From the NCBI GenBank assembly GCA_902630555.1, contig CACOVB010000010.1, positions 1 through 32,170 of the forward strand: a stretch of 32,170 nt of DNA. The letters run 5' to 3'. This stretch comes from an uncultured SAR116 cluster alpha proteobacterium. Its GTDB lineage: Bacteria; Pseudomonadota; Alphaproteobacteria; Puniceispirillales; Marisalimonadaceae. The notes below the pieces were generated by a model. The model saw only the letters and a program-made list of their open reading frames with translations. It ran no database searches and was not told the origin of the DNA. Shown piece by piece: positions 24,538 through 32,170 of this stretch. Both the position numbers and the translations under genes were made by a program. Every line of letters begins with the position of its first letter. The first letter of the stretch is position 1.

Positions 24538-25800
24538 TTATGAAATTGTTTGTGATATACTTTTTTTATTTTTAGAATGAACAGTTATTGGTTTTTTATC
24601 CTTAATGACAACGTCTTCATTAATAACAACTTCATCTATATTTGATTGAGATGGTAATTCGAACATAGTTTCCATTAACATTTTTTCAATAATAGATCTT
24701 AAACCACGTGCACCAGTATCAAGCTCTATAGCTTTTTTAGCTATTGCAGTTAAAGCCTCTTTTCTAAAATCTAGCTTTGTATTTTCCATTTGAAAAAGTT
24801 TCTTGTACTGTTTTGTTAAAGCATTTTTTGGTTCAGTTAATATTTTAACTAATGCATCCTCATCTAGGTCTTCTAAAGTTGCCAAGACTGGCAATCTACC
24901 AACAAATTCAGGTATAAGTCCATATTTAACAAGATCTGTTGGACGAATTTCTTTTAATATTTCACTAGAAAGTCTCTCATCTTTGTCTTTAATTTCAGCT
25001 TCAAATCCCATAGATGAGTTTTTACTTCTATTAGAAATTATTTTATCAATACCTGCAAATGCTCCACCACATATAAATAGAATGTTTGTTGTATCAACTT
25101 GTAAAAAATCTTGTTGTGGATGCTTTCTTCCACCTTGAGGTGGCACAGAAGCTATTGTCCCTTCCATAATTTTTAATAATGCTTGTTGTACGCCTTCACC
25201 ACTTACATCTCTAGTTATTGATGGATTTTCTGATTTGCGAGAAATTTTATCAACCTCATCTATGTACACAATACCTTTTTGAGCTCGCTCTACATTATAA
25301 TCGGAAGCTTGAAGTAACTTTAATATTATATTTTCAACGTCTTCTCCAACATAACCTGCTTCTGTCAAAGTAGTAGCATCTGCAATTGTAAATGGCACAT
25401 CGATTATTTTAGCCAACGTTTGAGCTAACAATGTTTTTCCACATCCAGTTGGACCAACTAACAATATATTTGATTTAGATATTTCCACATCATCAATTTC
25501 GTTTGATGAATTCAGTCTTTTGTAGTGATTATGAACAGACACAGATAAAACTTTTTTTGCACTTGATTGTCCGATCACATATTCATCAAGAACTTTAAAG
25601 ATTTCTGAAGGTGTGGGAACTCCATTAGATCCTTTAGATGAATTTTGTTTATGCTCTTCTTTAATAATATCCATACAAAGTTCAACACATTCATCACAGA
25701 TAAAAACAGTAGGTCCTGCAATAAGTTTTTTGACTTCATGTTGGCTTTTACCACAAAATGAACAATATAAGGTTGAATTATTTTGATCAATTTTACTCAT
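24538..25800 (-). CDS. clpX: ATP-dependent Clp protease ATP-binding subunit ClpX
   Basis: The unfoldase partner of ClpP, a hexameric AAA+ protein of 420 residues. The N-terminal zinc-binding domain has Cys13, Cys16, Cys35 and Cys38 ([17 protein letters not shown]). Walker A is GPTGCGKT at 116-123, the pore loop GYVG at 150-153, and Walker [10 protein letters not shown] at 178-186. The ClpP-contacting IGF-type loop is expected near 262-275; the segment there reads [10 protein letters not shown], with MGF in place of IGF. It lies 45 bp after clpP and reads in the same direction. Core gene with no defects. Confidence 0.97.
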   Translation of the reverse strand: MSKIDQNNSTLYCSFCGKSQHEVKKLIAGPTVFICDECVELCMDIIKEEHKQNSSKGSNGVPTPSEIFKVLDEYVIGQSSAKKVLSVSVHNHYKRLNSSNEIDDVEISKSNILLVGPTGCGKTLLAQTLAKIIDVPFTIADATTLTEAGYVGEDVENIILKLLQASDYNVERAQKGIVYIDEVDKISRKSENPSITRDVSGEGVQQALLKIMEGTIASVPPQGGRKHPQQDFLQVDTTNILFICGGAFAGIDKIISNRSKNSSMGFEAEIKDKDERLSSEILKEIRPTDLVKYGLIPEFVGRLPVLATLEDLDEDALVKILTEPKNALTKQYKKLFQMENTKLDFRKEALTAIAKKAIELDTGARGLRSIIEKMLMETMFELPSQSNIDEVVINEDVVIKDKKPITVHSKNKKSISQTIS

Positions 25801-25845
25801 AATTAACTTTTGTTTATTTCATTTAGAATTGCAACAACAATTTTA

Positions 25846-26478
25846 TCATTTATTTACTTCGTCTCTCTTGTTTACAACCTTATCAATAAGTCCCAATTTA
25901 ACAGCATCCTCAGGAGATATAAAAGTATCTCTATCCATTAAACTTTCTATGTCTGCAAGTTTCTTGCCACTATGTTTTACATAGATTTGATTTAATCTAC
26001 TTCTTAAGTTCATTATTTCTTTAGCATGAATTTCAATATCAGCTGCTTGACCTTGAAATCCTCCCGAAGGCTGATGTGTCATTATTCTTGAATTAGGCAA
26101 ACAAAATCTTTTATTTTTAGAACCTGCTGTCAATAATAGCGAACCCATACTTGCTGCCTGACCAAAACAAACTGTACAAACATCTGGCTTTATATATTCC
26201 ATTGTATCATAGATTGATAAACCTGATGTCACCACACCTCCAGGAGAATTTATATACATTGAAATGTCTTTAGAAGGATTTTCTGCTTCTAAAAATAATA
26301 ATTGAGCACATACCAAAGAAGCGATGTTATCATCAATAGGTCCAATAAGAAAAATTATTCTTTCTTTAAGGAGTCTAGAATAAATGTCATAAGATCTTTC
26401 ACCCCTATTAGTTTGCTCTACAACCATAGGCACAAGTGCCGACAAAGCATTACCAACATTTATATCAAATTTACTCAT
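25846..26478 (-). CDS. clpP: ATP-dependent Clp protease proteolytic subunit ClpP
   Basis: A 210-residue tetradecameric serine peptidase. Triad: Ser110 in [12 protein letters not shown], His135 in [10 protein letters not shown] and Asp184 in MDRDTFISP. The short propeptide and the [20 protein letters not shown] start are typical of proteobacterial ClpP. It is 21 bp after tig and precedes clpX, so the peptidase and its unfoldase are made from one transcript. Intact. Confidence 0.97.
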   Translation of the reverse strand: MSKFDINVGNALSALVPMVVEQTNRGERSYDIYSRLLKERIIFLIGPIDDNIASLVCAQLLFLEAENPSKDISMYINSPGGVVTSGLSIYDTMEYIKPDVCTVCFGQAASMGSLLLTAGSKNKRFCLPNSRIMTHQPSGGFQGQAADIEIHAKEIMNLRSRLNQIYVKHSGKKLADIESLMDRDTFISPEDAVKLGLIDKVVNKRDEVNK

Positions 26479-26499
26479 TAAAACTTCCTTTACTAATAT

Positions 26500-27891
26500 T
26501 TATTTTTTTTTAACTTTGGGTTTTGGTTTTTTACTTTTTTCTTTTTTTAATTCATCTTTTATATCAATACTATCTTCTTTATAAAGATCATCTACATTTA
26601 CAAACTTCTCTTTAACTTCTGCTAATTCCACAATAAAATCAATGATTTTATCTTCAAAAACTGGTCCGGAAAGTTGATTTTGAGCATCTGGATTTTTCTT
26701 GAAATAATCTAATATTTCTTTCTCTCGTCCAGGATATCTTTGCAATTCTTGCATCATTGCGTTTTGAGTATCTTTTTCTTCAACTTTAATATTATTAAGT
26801 CTTCCGATCTCAGCAAGTATAAGCCCTAATCTTACTCTTCTTTTTGAAATGGTTAATGCGTCATCTTTTTCAGCCTTAGACATCCCTTCATCATTGGCTT
26901 TATCTTTCTTTTCATTAAAAGTTTCTTGATTTGGTTTCATTGCCAAACAAACACTTTGATATTCATCTTCAACAAGTGTGTTTGGAAGTTCAAAGTCTAA
27001 TGAATCAGCTAGCAAATCTAATATTTCTCTTTTCATCTTAGATCTAGTTTGAATTGAATGCTGATTGACAATCTGTTCTTTAACACTTTTCTTAAGTGAT
27101 TCCAAATTTTCTAAACCTAATGATTTAGCAAATTCATCATTAATTTCCGTTTTTATATCTTCTCTAATTTCATTAATAGTTACATTGAAAACAACTTTTT
27201 TTCCTGCTAATTCTTTAGCTTGATAATCATCAGGAAAGTTAAGATCTATATCAAAATTCTGGCCAGAATTTTTGCCAATTAATTTATCTTCAAAACCAGG
27301 TATAAAAGAATTAGACCCAATTTTTAAATGATGGCCTTTTGCAACACCTCCTTCAAAAACTTGATTATTTATTTTTCCTTCAAAATCAATAACAACTGTA
27401 TCGTTTAATTTTGTCTTTCTATCTTTTTCAACCTTTTGAGTCTTTGAATTTTGTTTCGCAATTCTTTCAATTGATTCTTCAACTTGTTTTTCTTGGACTT
27501 TTACAATTGGACGAGTAATTTTTAATTTGGTTAAATCAGGGACTTTAAAATCTGGCATCACCTCAACTGAATAATTAACTTTAATATCTTTTCCTTCATC
27601 AAGTGACTTAATATCCATTTTAGGTTGCGTTGCGGCATTAATTCTAAAGTCATCAACAATTTTCTTTGAGGCATTGTTTAAACTTTCATTAACTACCTCA
27701 CCAAAAATTTGTTTTCCAAATCTCATTTTTATAATGTTATGAGGAACTTTTCCTGTCCTGAAACCTGGTATATTAGCTTTTGGAGCAAGTTCTGAAATTT
27801 TGTTTTGAACAAGTTGATCAATTGATTTATTAGTAATCGTAATCTCAAACTCTCTTTTTAACCCAGTGGTTTTTATTTCTTTTATTTCCAT
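26500..27891 (-). CDS. tig: Trigger factor, ribosome-associated chaperone / peptidyl-prolyl isomerase
   Basis: A 463-residue chaperone binding at the ribosome tunnel exit. N-terminal ribosome-binding domain with signature GFRTGKVPHNIIKMRFG (about 42-58). The middle FKBP-like isomerase domain runs about 160-245 (TVVIDFEGKINNQVFEGG; GSNSFIPGFEDKLIG). The C-terminal helical chaperone domain follows. The protein ends in a strongly basic tail (KKEKSKKPKPKVKKK), longer than in E. coli but familiar from alphaproteobacteria. First gene of the proteolysis block. tRNA-Leu lies immediately upstream on the same strand (24 bp), so the tRNAs and tig may share transcription. Confidence 0.96.
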   Translation of the reverse strand: MEIKEIKTTGLKREFEITITNKSIDQLVQNKISELAPKANIPGFRTGKVPHNIIKMRFGKQIFGEVVNESLNNASKKIVDDFRINAATQPKMDIKSLDEGKDIKVNYSVEVMPDFKVPDLTKLKITRPIVKVQEKQVEESIERIAKQNSKTQKVEKDRKTKLNDTVVIDFEGKINNQVFEGGVAKGHHLKIGSNSFIPGFEDKLIGKNSGQNFDIDLNFPDDYQAKELAGKKVVFNVTINEIREDIKTEINDEFAKSLGLENLESLKKSVKEQIVNQHSIQTRSKMKREILDLLADSLDFELPNTLVEDEYQSVCLAMKPNQETFNEKKDKANDEGMSKAEKDDALTISKRRVRLGLILAEIGRLNNIKVEEKDTQNAMMQELQRYPGREKEILDYFKKNPDAQNQLSGPVFEDKIIDFIVELAEVKEKFVNVDDLYKEDSIDIKDELKKEKSKKPKPKVKKK

Positions 27892-27914
27892 CTTAACTTC
27901 CTGAATTTAATTTA

Positions 27915-27999
27915 TGGTGCGGGCGGAGGGACTTGAACCCCCACACCTTACAGTACATGAACCTAAACCATGCGCGTCTACCAGTTCCGCCACGCCCGC
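27915..27999 (-). tRNA. tRNA-Leu (TAG)
   Basis: An 85-nt class II tRNA with encoded CCA on the minus strand. Acceptor GCGGGCG/CGCCCGC, discriminator A. D-arm segment GTGGCGGAACTGGTAGACGC is typical of tRNA-Leu. Anticodon stem CATGG/TCATG (one G-U pair) with loop TTTAGGT, anticodon TAG. A variable arm of about 13 nt is rather short for tRNA-Leu. T arm GGGGG-TTCAAGT-CCCTC. Confidence 0.93.
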
Positions 28000-28049
28000 A
28001 CTTTATCATTATCTAATATATGTATATGTCAAAATAATCAATATTAAAT

Positions 28050-28127
28050 TGGGGCGAGTGACCGGAATTGAACCGGCGGCCTCAAGAGTCACAGTCTAGC
28101 GCTCTAACCAGCTGAGCTACACTCGCC
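28050..28127 (-). tRNA. tRNA-His (GTG)
   Basis: A 78-nt tRNA on the minus strand including an encoded G-1 and CCA. G-1 opposite discriminator C73 is the tRNA-His identity pair. Acceptor GCGAGTG/CACTCGC. Anticodon loop CTGTGAC, anticodon GTG. The anticodon stem CTAGA/TCTTG has a T-T mismatch at its second pair (28-42). T arm GCCGG-TTCAATT-CCGGT. It lies 50 bp upstream of tRNA-Leu in the same direction. Confidence 0.93.
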
Positions 28128-28139
28128 ACATCATTTTAT

Positions 28140-28168
28140 TTATTAAAGTAAGACTGAGCTGAAATCAA
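28140..28168 (-). promoter_or_regulatory. Probable sigma-70 promoter for tRNA-His (and tRNA-Leu)
   Basis: On the minus strand, TTGATT (28168-28163), a 17-bp spacer, then TAATAA (28145-28140). The predicted start lies a few bases before the tRNA-His 5' end at 28127. Both hexamers match the consensus at four of six positions or better, with ideal spacing. In AT-rich DNA chance matches are common, but the position is right. Confidence 0.5.
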
Positions 28169-28239
28169 ACTATATGTATAAATAATATAAAAAACTTTTG
28201 TTTTTTTTATTTATATGTAAATGTTGTCATTGTTTTAAA

Positions 28240-29406
28240 ATGATTACAAATAGAAGTTTAAATTTAGGTACAGAAACTGCATTTTCAGTTTTAGCAAAAG
28301 CTAATAAACTTGCTGAGCAAGGCAAAGAAATAATAAACCTTGGCATAGGGCAGCCTGACTTTTTAACACCAGAACATATAGTAGAAGCTGGAATAAAAGC
28401 ATTAAGAGATGGTCATCATGGTTATACCCAAGCTTCTGGAATACCAAAATTAAGAGAGGCTGTTTGTTCAGATATTTTTAGAAGACACAATGTAGAAATT
28501 TCACCAGAAAATATTTTGATTGTTCCTGGAGGAAAAGTTATAATTTTCTTCTCATCAATGCTTCTTGGGGATGATGATAGAGAAATTTTATATCCAAACC
28601 CAGGGTTTCCGATATATGAATCAGCAATAAGATTTTCTGGTGCAAAACCAGTCCCCTACCGCTTGAAAGAAAATATTGGGTTTTCCTTTTCTGCAGATGA
28701 TATTCTAAATAAATTAACTAAAAAAACTTCACTTATAATTATTAACAGTCCTAGTAATCCAACTGGGGGAATTATTCCAAAAGAGGAAATAGATAAATTA
28801 ATAGAGGGTTTAGAAAATCATCCCAATACAATGTTAATGAGTGATGAAATCTATGATCAATTTTGTTTTGGAGAAACACGTTTCACTTCTCTTTTAAATT
28901 ATCCTTCTATTAGAGATAGATTGATAATTTTAAATGGCTGGTCAAAAACATATGCCATGACAGGTTGGAGATTAGGTTATGGAGTTTTTCCAGATACACT
29001 AATTGATGCAGCAGACAAACTTGCAGTAAATGTTCACTCATGTGTAAATGCTAGCGCACAATATGCTGCTTTAGAAGCTTTAAATGGCCCACAAGATTGT
29101 GTGTCTATGATGAATGATGCATTTAAAAAAAGATCTAAGATTATGTTTGAGCAATTAAACAAATTGGATTTAATTTCTTGTAATGACCCACAAGGTGCCT
29201 TTTATTGTTTTCCAAACATATCAAAATTAAATTTTAATTCTTTGGATTTTCAAAATAAACTTTTAAACGAAACAGGAATTGCAGCTATAGCTGGAACTTC
29301 CTTTGGTGAATTTGGTGAAGGATATTTACGTTTTTCATGCGCTAGCTCTGAAGAATCAATAAAAAGAGCTATTGAAAAATTATCATTATTATTATCTGAT
29401 CTATAA
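28240..29406 (+). CDS. Class I aminotransferase, aspartate-aminotransferase-like
   Basis: A 388-residue PLP enzyme of aminotransferase subgroup I-gamma. Visible: INLGIGQPDFLTPEHI at 32-47, INSPSNPTGG at 168-177 with the cofactor Asn, SDEIYDQF at 201-208 with Asp202 and Tyr205, and Schiff-base Lys236 with phosphate-binding Arg244 in GWSKTYAMTGWRLGYG. Arg in YLRFSCA near the C-terminus binds the substrate carboxylate. Start chosen at ATG 28240 (MITNRSLNLG). A TTG at 28198 would add a 14-residue Cys/Phe-rich extension unlike the family. No Shine-Dalgarno is visible before 28240. Aspartate or a related donor is likely. It stands about 100 bp before glnB, in keeping with amino-nitrogen metabolism. 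Confidence 0.85.
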   Translation: MITNRSLNLGTETAFSVLAKANKLAEQGKEIINLGIGQPDFLTPEHIVEAGIKALRDGHHGYTQASGIPKLREAVCSDIFRRHNVEISPENILIVPGGKVIIFFSSMLLGDDDREILYPNPGFPIYESAIRFSGAKPVPYRLKENIGFSFSADDILNKLTKKTSLIIINSPSNPTGGIIPKEEIDKLIEGLENHPNTMLMSDEIYDQFCFGETRFTSLLNYPSIRDRLIILNGWSKTYAMTGWRLGYGVFPDTLIDAADKLAVNVHSCVNASAQYAALEALNGPQDCVSMMNDAFKKRSKIMFEQLNKLDLISCNDPQGAFYCFPNISKLNFNSLDFQNKLLNETGIAAIAGTSFGEFGEGYLRFSCASSEESIKRAIEKLSLLLSDL

Positions 29407-29455
29407 ATTAGCTTAAAATTTAGGCATTTATTTTTCATAAATCAATATATGACAA

Positions 29456-29485
29456 TTAACACTTTAAATCATTTTTGCATAATAT
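29456..29485 (+). promoter_or_regulatory. Candidate sigma-70 promoter for glnB-glnA
   Basis: TTAACA (29456-29461), an 18-bp spacer, then TAATAT (29480-29485), about 24 bp before the glnB start codon. A GAGG ribosome-binding site follows at 29501-29504. No GG/GC-type sigma-54 element is seen. Confidence 0.4.
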
Positions 29486-29502
29486 ATAGACTATTCAAGT
29501 GA

Positions 29503-29847
<345 letters not shown>

Positions 29848-29861
29848 ATAAGGAGTGATAA

Positions 29862-31271
29862 ATGTCTAACGTTCAAAATATTTTAAAAACAATAAAAGAA
29901 AAAGAAATACAATTTGTAGATTTGCGTTTTACTGATCCAAGAGGAAAAATGCAACATGTATCCCAACATGTAAGTACAATTGATGAAGATTCATTAGCAG
30001 AAGGTTTCATGTTTGATGGTTCATCTATTGCAGGATGGAAAGCCATCAATGAATCTGATATGAAATTAATGCCAGATTGTTCTAGATCTGTTGTAGATCC
30101 ATTTTATTCACAACCAACATTAGCAATTTTTTGTGATGTTTTAGACCCAATTTCTGGCCAACCGTATGAGAGAGACCCTAGATCTACCGCAAAACAAGCA
30201 CTTAAATATATGGAAAGTATAGGTATTGGTGATACAGCATATTTTGGACCTGAACCTGAGTTTTTTGTATTTGATGACGTCAGATATGAGGCTGAAATGA
30301 ACTCATCTTTTTATAAAATTGATAGTAGTGAAGGGCCTTATAATACAGGTAAAAAGTATGAAGAAGGTAACATGGGACATCGTCCTGGCATTAAAGGAGG
30401 TTACTTTCCAGTACCCCCAGTTGATTCAGGGCAAGACCTTAGAAGCGAAATGGTTTTATCCCTTACTGAAATGGGAGTGCCAATGGAAAAACATCATCAT
30501 GAAGTTGCTCCCTCTCAGCATGAATTAGGTATTAAATTTGGCACATTAATTTCTACAGCAGATAATGTCCAACTTTACAAATATGCAGTTCATAATGTTG
30601 CACATTCTTTTGGACAAACGGCTACATTTATGCCTAAGCCTGTTGCCGGTGATAATGGTACCGGGATGCATACTCATCAATCTATTTGGAAAAATGGAAA
30701 ACCTGTTTTTGCTGGTGATCAGTATTCTGGACTTTCAGAAACTTGTCTTCATTATATTGGAGGCATTATTAAACATGCAAAAGCTATTAATTGTTTTTCA
30801 AATCCTTCTACTAATTCATATAAAAGACTAATACCTGGGTTTGAAGCCCCAGTTTTACTAGCTTACTCAGCAAGAAATAGATCTGCCTCATGTAGAATAC
30901 CATTTGTAAATAGTCCAAATGGAAAAAGAGTTGAAGTCCGCTTCCCAGATGCGACCGCAAACCCATACCTTGCATTCTCAGCAATGTTAATGGCAGGTTT
31001 AGATGGTATTAAAAACAAAATTCACCCTGGTGATCCAATGGATAAAGACCTATACGAGCTTCCTGAAAATGAACTTCAAGACATACCTACCGTTTGTGCC
31101 TCATTGAGAGAAGCAACAGAAGCATTAAGAAATGATATGGATTTTTTAACGCAAGGTAATGTATTTACAGAAGATCAAATTGAAGCATACATTGATTTAA
31201 AAATGGAAGAAGTGATCAATTTCGAACATTCACCTCACCCTGTTGAATTTAAAATGTATTACTCAAGTTAA
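29862..31271 (+). CDS. glnA: Glutamine synthetase type I
   Basis: The dodecameric cytoplasmic enzyme that makes glutamine from glutamate, ammonia and ATP. 469 residues, the length of proteobacterial GSI-beta. Marks: [11 protein letters not shown] at 49-59 (the Asp that binds ammonium), [10 protein letters not shown] at 129-138 with metal-binding Glu, [10 protein letters not shown] at 265-274, [19 protein letters not shown] at 345-363, and the adenylylation site Tyr398 in [10 protein letters not shown]. The adenylylation Tyr together with P-II upstream implies the GlnE/GlnD/GlnB cascade operates. AAGGAG precedes the start. Intact. Confidence 0.97.
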   Translation: MSNVQNILKTIKEKEIQFVDLRFTDPRGKMQHVSQHVSTIDEDSLAEGFMFDGSSIAGWKAINESDMKLMPDCSRSVVDPFYSQPTLAIFCDVLDPISGQPYERDPRSTAKQALKYMESIGIGDTAYFGPEPEFFVFDDVRYEAEMNSSFYKIDSSEGPYNTGKKYEEGNMGHRPGIKGGYFPVPPVDSGQDLRSEMVLSLTEMGVPMEKHHHEVAPSQHELGIKFGTLISTADNVQLYKYAVHNVAHSFGQTATFMPKPVAGDNGTGMHTHQSIWKNGKPVFAGDQYSGLSETCLHYIGGIIKHAKAINCFSNPSTNSYKRLIPGFEAPVLLAYSARNRSASCRIPFVNSPNGKRVEVRFPDATANPYLAFSAMLMAGLDGIKNKIHPGDPMDKDLYELPENELQDIPTVCASLREATEALRNDMDFLTQGNVFTEDQIEAYIDLKMEEVINFEHSPHPVEFKMYYSS

Positions 31272-31282
31272 AACTTGATTTT
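31263..31282 (+). terminator. Weak terminator-like hairpin at the glnA stop
   Basis: TCAAGT (31263-31268) pairs with ACTTGA (31273-31278) around TAAA, then TTTT (31279-31282). The 6-bp stem overlaps the glnA stop codon and the U-run is short, so termination is probably partial. Confidence 0.4.
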
Positions 31283-31299
31283 ATAATCTAATTTATTAA

Positions 31300-31347
31300 A
31301 TATCTACATATAGTTATAAATAAATAAATATTACTATATGTAGATAT
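31300..31347. repeat. 15-bp perfect inverted repeat ending in the parE start codon
   Basis: ATATCTACATATAGT (31300-31314) is the exact reverse complement of ACTATATGTAGATAT (31333-31347), with an 18-nt A/T-only spacer. The right arm includes the first two bases of the parE ATG (31346-31348). It is either an operator at the parE promoter or an mRNA hairpin over the start. It has no U-tract, so it is not a standard terminator. Confidence 0.8.
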
Positions 31348-32170
31348 GCCAAAAAACAAAAGTATTAATAAATATTCCTCAGAAAACATTGATATACTAG
31401 AAGGTCTTGAACCAGTTAGGAAAAGACCTGGAATGTATATAGGTGGTATTGACACCAAAGCTATCCACCATCTTGTTGTTGAAATTCTTGATAATTCGAT
31501 TGATGAAGTCATTAATAATTTTGCAACAAATATTGAAGTCGAATTGTTAAATGATCATACAGTTCAAATCACAGATAATGGTAGAGGAATTCCAGTAGAT
31601 CCACATCCTAAATTTAAAAATAAAAGTGCACTTGAAATTATTCTTACAACATTACATTCTGGAGGAAAATTTAATTCTGAAAATTATCAAACTTCTGGAG
31701 GATTACACGGTGTTGGAGCATCAGTTGTAAATGCTTTATCTGATAAGTTTGTTATTGAAGTAATTAGGGAAAAAAAAATATATAGGCAAGAATATTCGAA
31801 AGGTTTACCTATTACAAAACTTTTAAAAGTTTCAGAAACTACTAAATCGAATGGTACTAAAATTCTTTTTACGCCAGATAAAGAGATTTTTGGAGAAAAT
31901 GTTTGTTTTTCCCCAAAAAATTTATTTTCAATTATTAAAAATAAGGCCTACCTATCTCCCGGGGTAAAAATACATTGGAAGTGTAATAATGCAATTCTAA
32001 ATGATGAAAAAATACCAAATAACCATATTTTTTATTTTGAAAACGGTATTCAACAAATGTTGACAGATAAAATAACTAATATCCCCCTATTATTTGGTAC
32101 ACAATATTATGATAAAATACAAATTGATGACGAAAAATTAGAGTTCGCAATTAGTTGGTTTGATGAAGAT
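31346..32170 (+). CDS. parE: DNA topoisomerase IV subunit B, N-terminal part (cut by window edge)
   Basis: The first 275 codons of a GHKL-type topoisomerase subunit. It starts at ATG 31346; the nearest in-frame stop upstream is TAA at 31325, so no longer ATG start exists. EGLEPVRKRPGMYIGG at 19-34, the Mg/ATP residues Glu46 and Asn50 in EILDNSIDE, ITDNGRGIP at 75-83, and the ATP-lid GGLHGVGASVVNAL at 118-131 are all present. HPKFKNKSALEIILTTLHSGGKF favours ParE over GyrB, which differs in this stretch and in its start. ParE with ParC decatenates sister chromosomes. No Shine-Dalgarno is visible; the space before the ATG is filled by the inverted repeat. Confidence 0.9.
   Translation, partial: MPKNKSINKYSSENIDILEGLEPVRKRPGMYIGGIDTKAIHHLVVEILDNSIDEVINNFATNIEVELLNDHTVQITDNGRGIPVDPHPKFKNKSALEIILTTLHSGGKFNSENYQTSGGLHGVGASVVNALSDKFVIEVIREKKIYRQEYSKGLPITKLLKVSETTKSNGTKILFTPDKEIFGENVCFSPKNLFSIIKNKAYLSPGVKIHWKCNNAILNDEKIPNNHIFYFENGIQQMLTDKITNIPLLFGTQYYDKIQIDDEKLEFAISWFDED

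Noticed and set aside
27914..28099. 61-codon plus-strand reading frame
   Set aside because: It runs through tRNA-Leu and into tRNA-His in antisense; the peptide is a translated tRNA.
28198..28239. TTG-started 14-residue extension of the aminotransferase
   Set aside because: The extension is rich in Cys and Phe and encoded by a T-run; the family N-terminus begins at ATG 28240.
29440..29490. Possible sigma-54 promoter before glnB (TTTTTGCAT)
   Set aside because: No GG-containing -24 element exists at the required spacing; a sigma-70-like pair fits better.

Overview
The window is AT-rich, gene-dense DNA with very short intergenic gaps. It looks like chromosome from a streamlined, probably marine, alphaproteobacterium. 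This rests on the gene order tig-clpP-clpX-lon-hup, on glnB-glnA, on an alphaproteobacterial-type ParE, and on the low-GC, compact style seen in lineages such as SAR11, HIMB59 and AEGEAN-169. The exact lineage cannot be fixed by eye. No insertion sequence, prophage, integrase or CRISPR array was seen.

Layout. (1) 1-4768, minus strand: a catabolic operon in the order HisC-like aminotransferase, aldehyde dehydrogenase, 2-keto-3-deoxygalactonokinase (dgoK), KDPGal aldolase (dgoA), small unknown protein, then a MarR-type regulator cut by the window edge. A divergent gene at 4877 encodes a probable tandem alpha/beta-barrel protein. The shared promoter region holds a 27-bp perfect dyad that resembles a Fur box. 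(2) 5513-8915, minus strand: a four-gene set of VOC protein, Bcr/CflA-type exporter, TauD-family dioxygenase and COG3618 amidohydrolase. (3) 8984-10579, plus strand: a folate/biopterin-transporter-like membrane protein. (4) 10576-16034, minus strand: an aerobic benzoyl-CoA ('box') cluster of benzoate-CoA ligase, alpha/beta hydrolase, boxC and boxB. The reductase boxA, the semialdehyde dehydrogenase boxD and the regulator boxR are not in the window.

(5) 16163-17176, plus strand: an exported HtrA-fold protein that has lost all three catalytic residues, followed by tRNA-Asp on the other strand. (6) 17322-19899, minus strand: a cobalamin riboswitch, a BtuB-like TonB receptor and a small membrane protein translationally coupled to it, read as a B12 uptake unit. 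(7) 19942-21527, plus strand: an SDR-type Rossmann protein overlapping a ferredoxin-NADP reductase. tRNA-Val follows on the minus strand. (8) 21758-27891, minus strand: the proteostasis block tig-clpP-clpX-lon-hup, closed by a strong bidirectional terminator. tRNA-Leu and tRNA-His lie directly upstream of tig. (9) 28240-32170, plus strand: a class I aminotransferase, glnB-glnA (nitrogen control and assimilation), and the 5' part of parE, whose start codon lies in one arm of a 15-bp perfect inverted repeat.

The first half is accessory catabolism (sugar acid, aromatic, unknown substrate) and B12 acquisition. The second half is conserved core. The items most worth a second look are the pared-down box cluster beside an unusual transporter, the riboswitch-controlled small membrane protein, the triad-less HtrA-like protein, and three strong dyads in promoter or leader positions.
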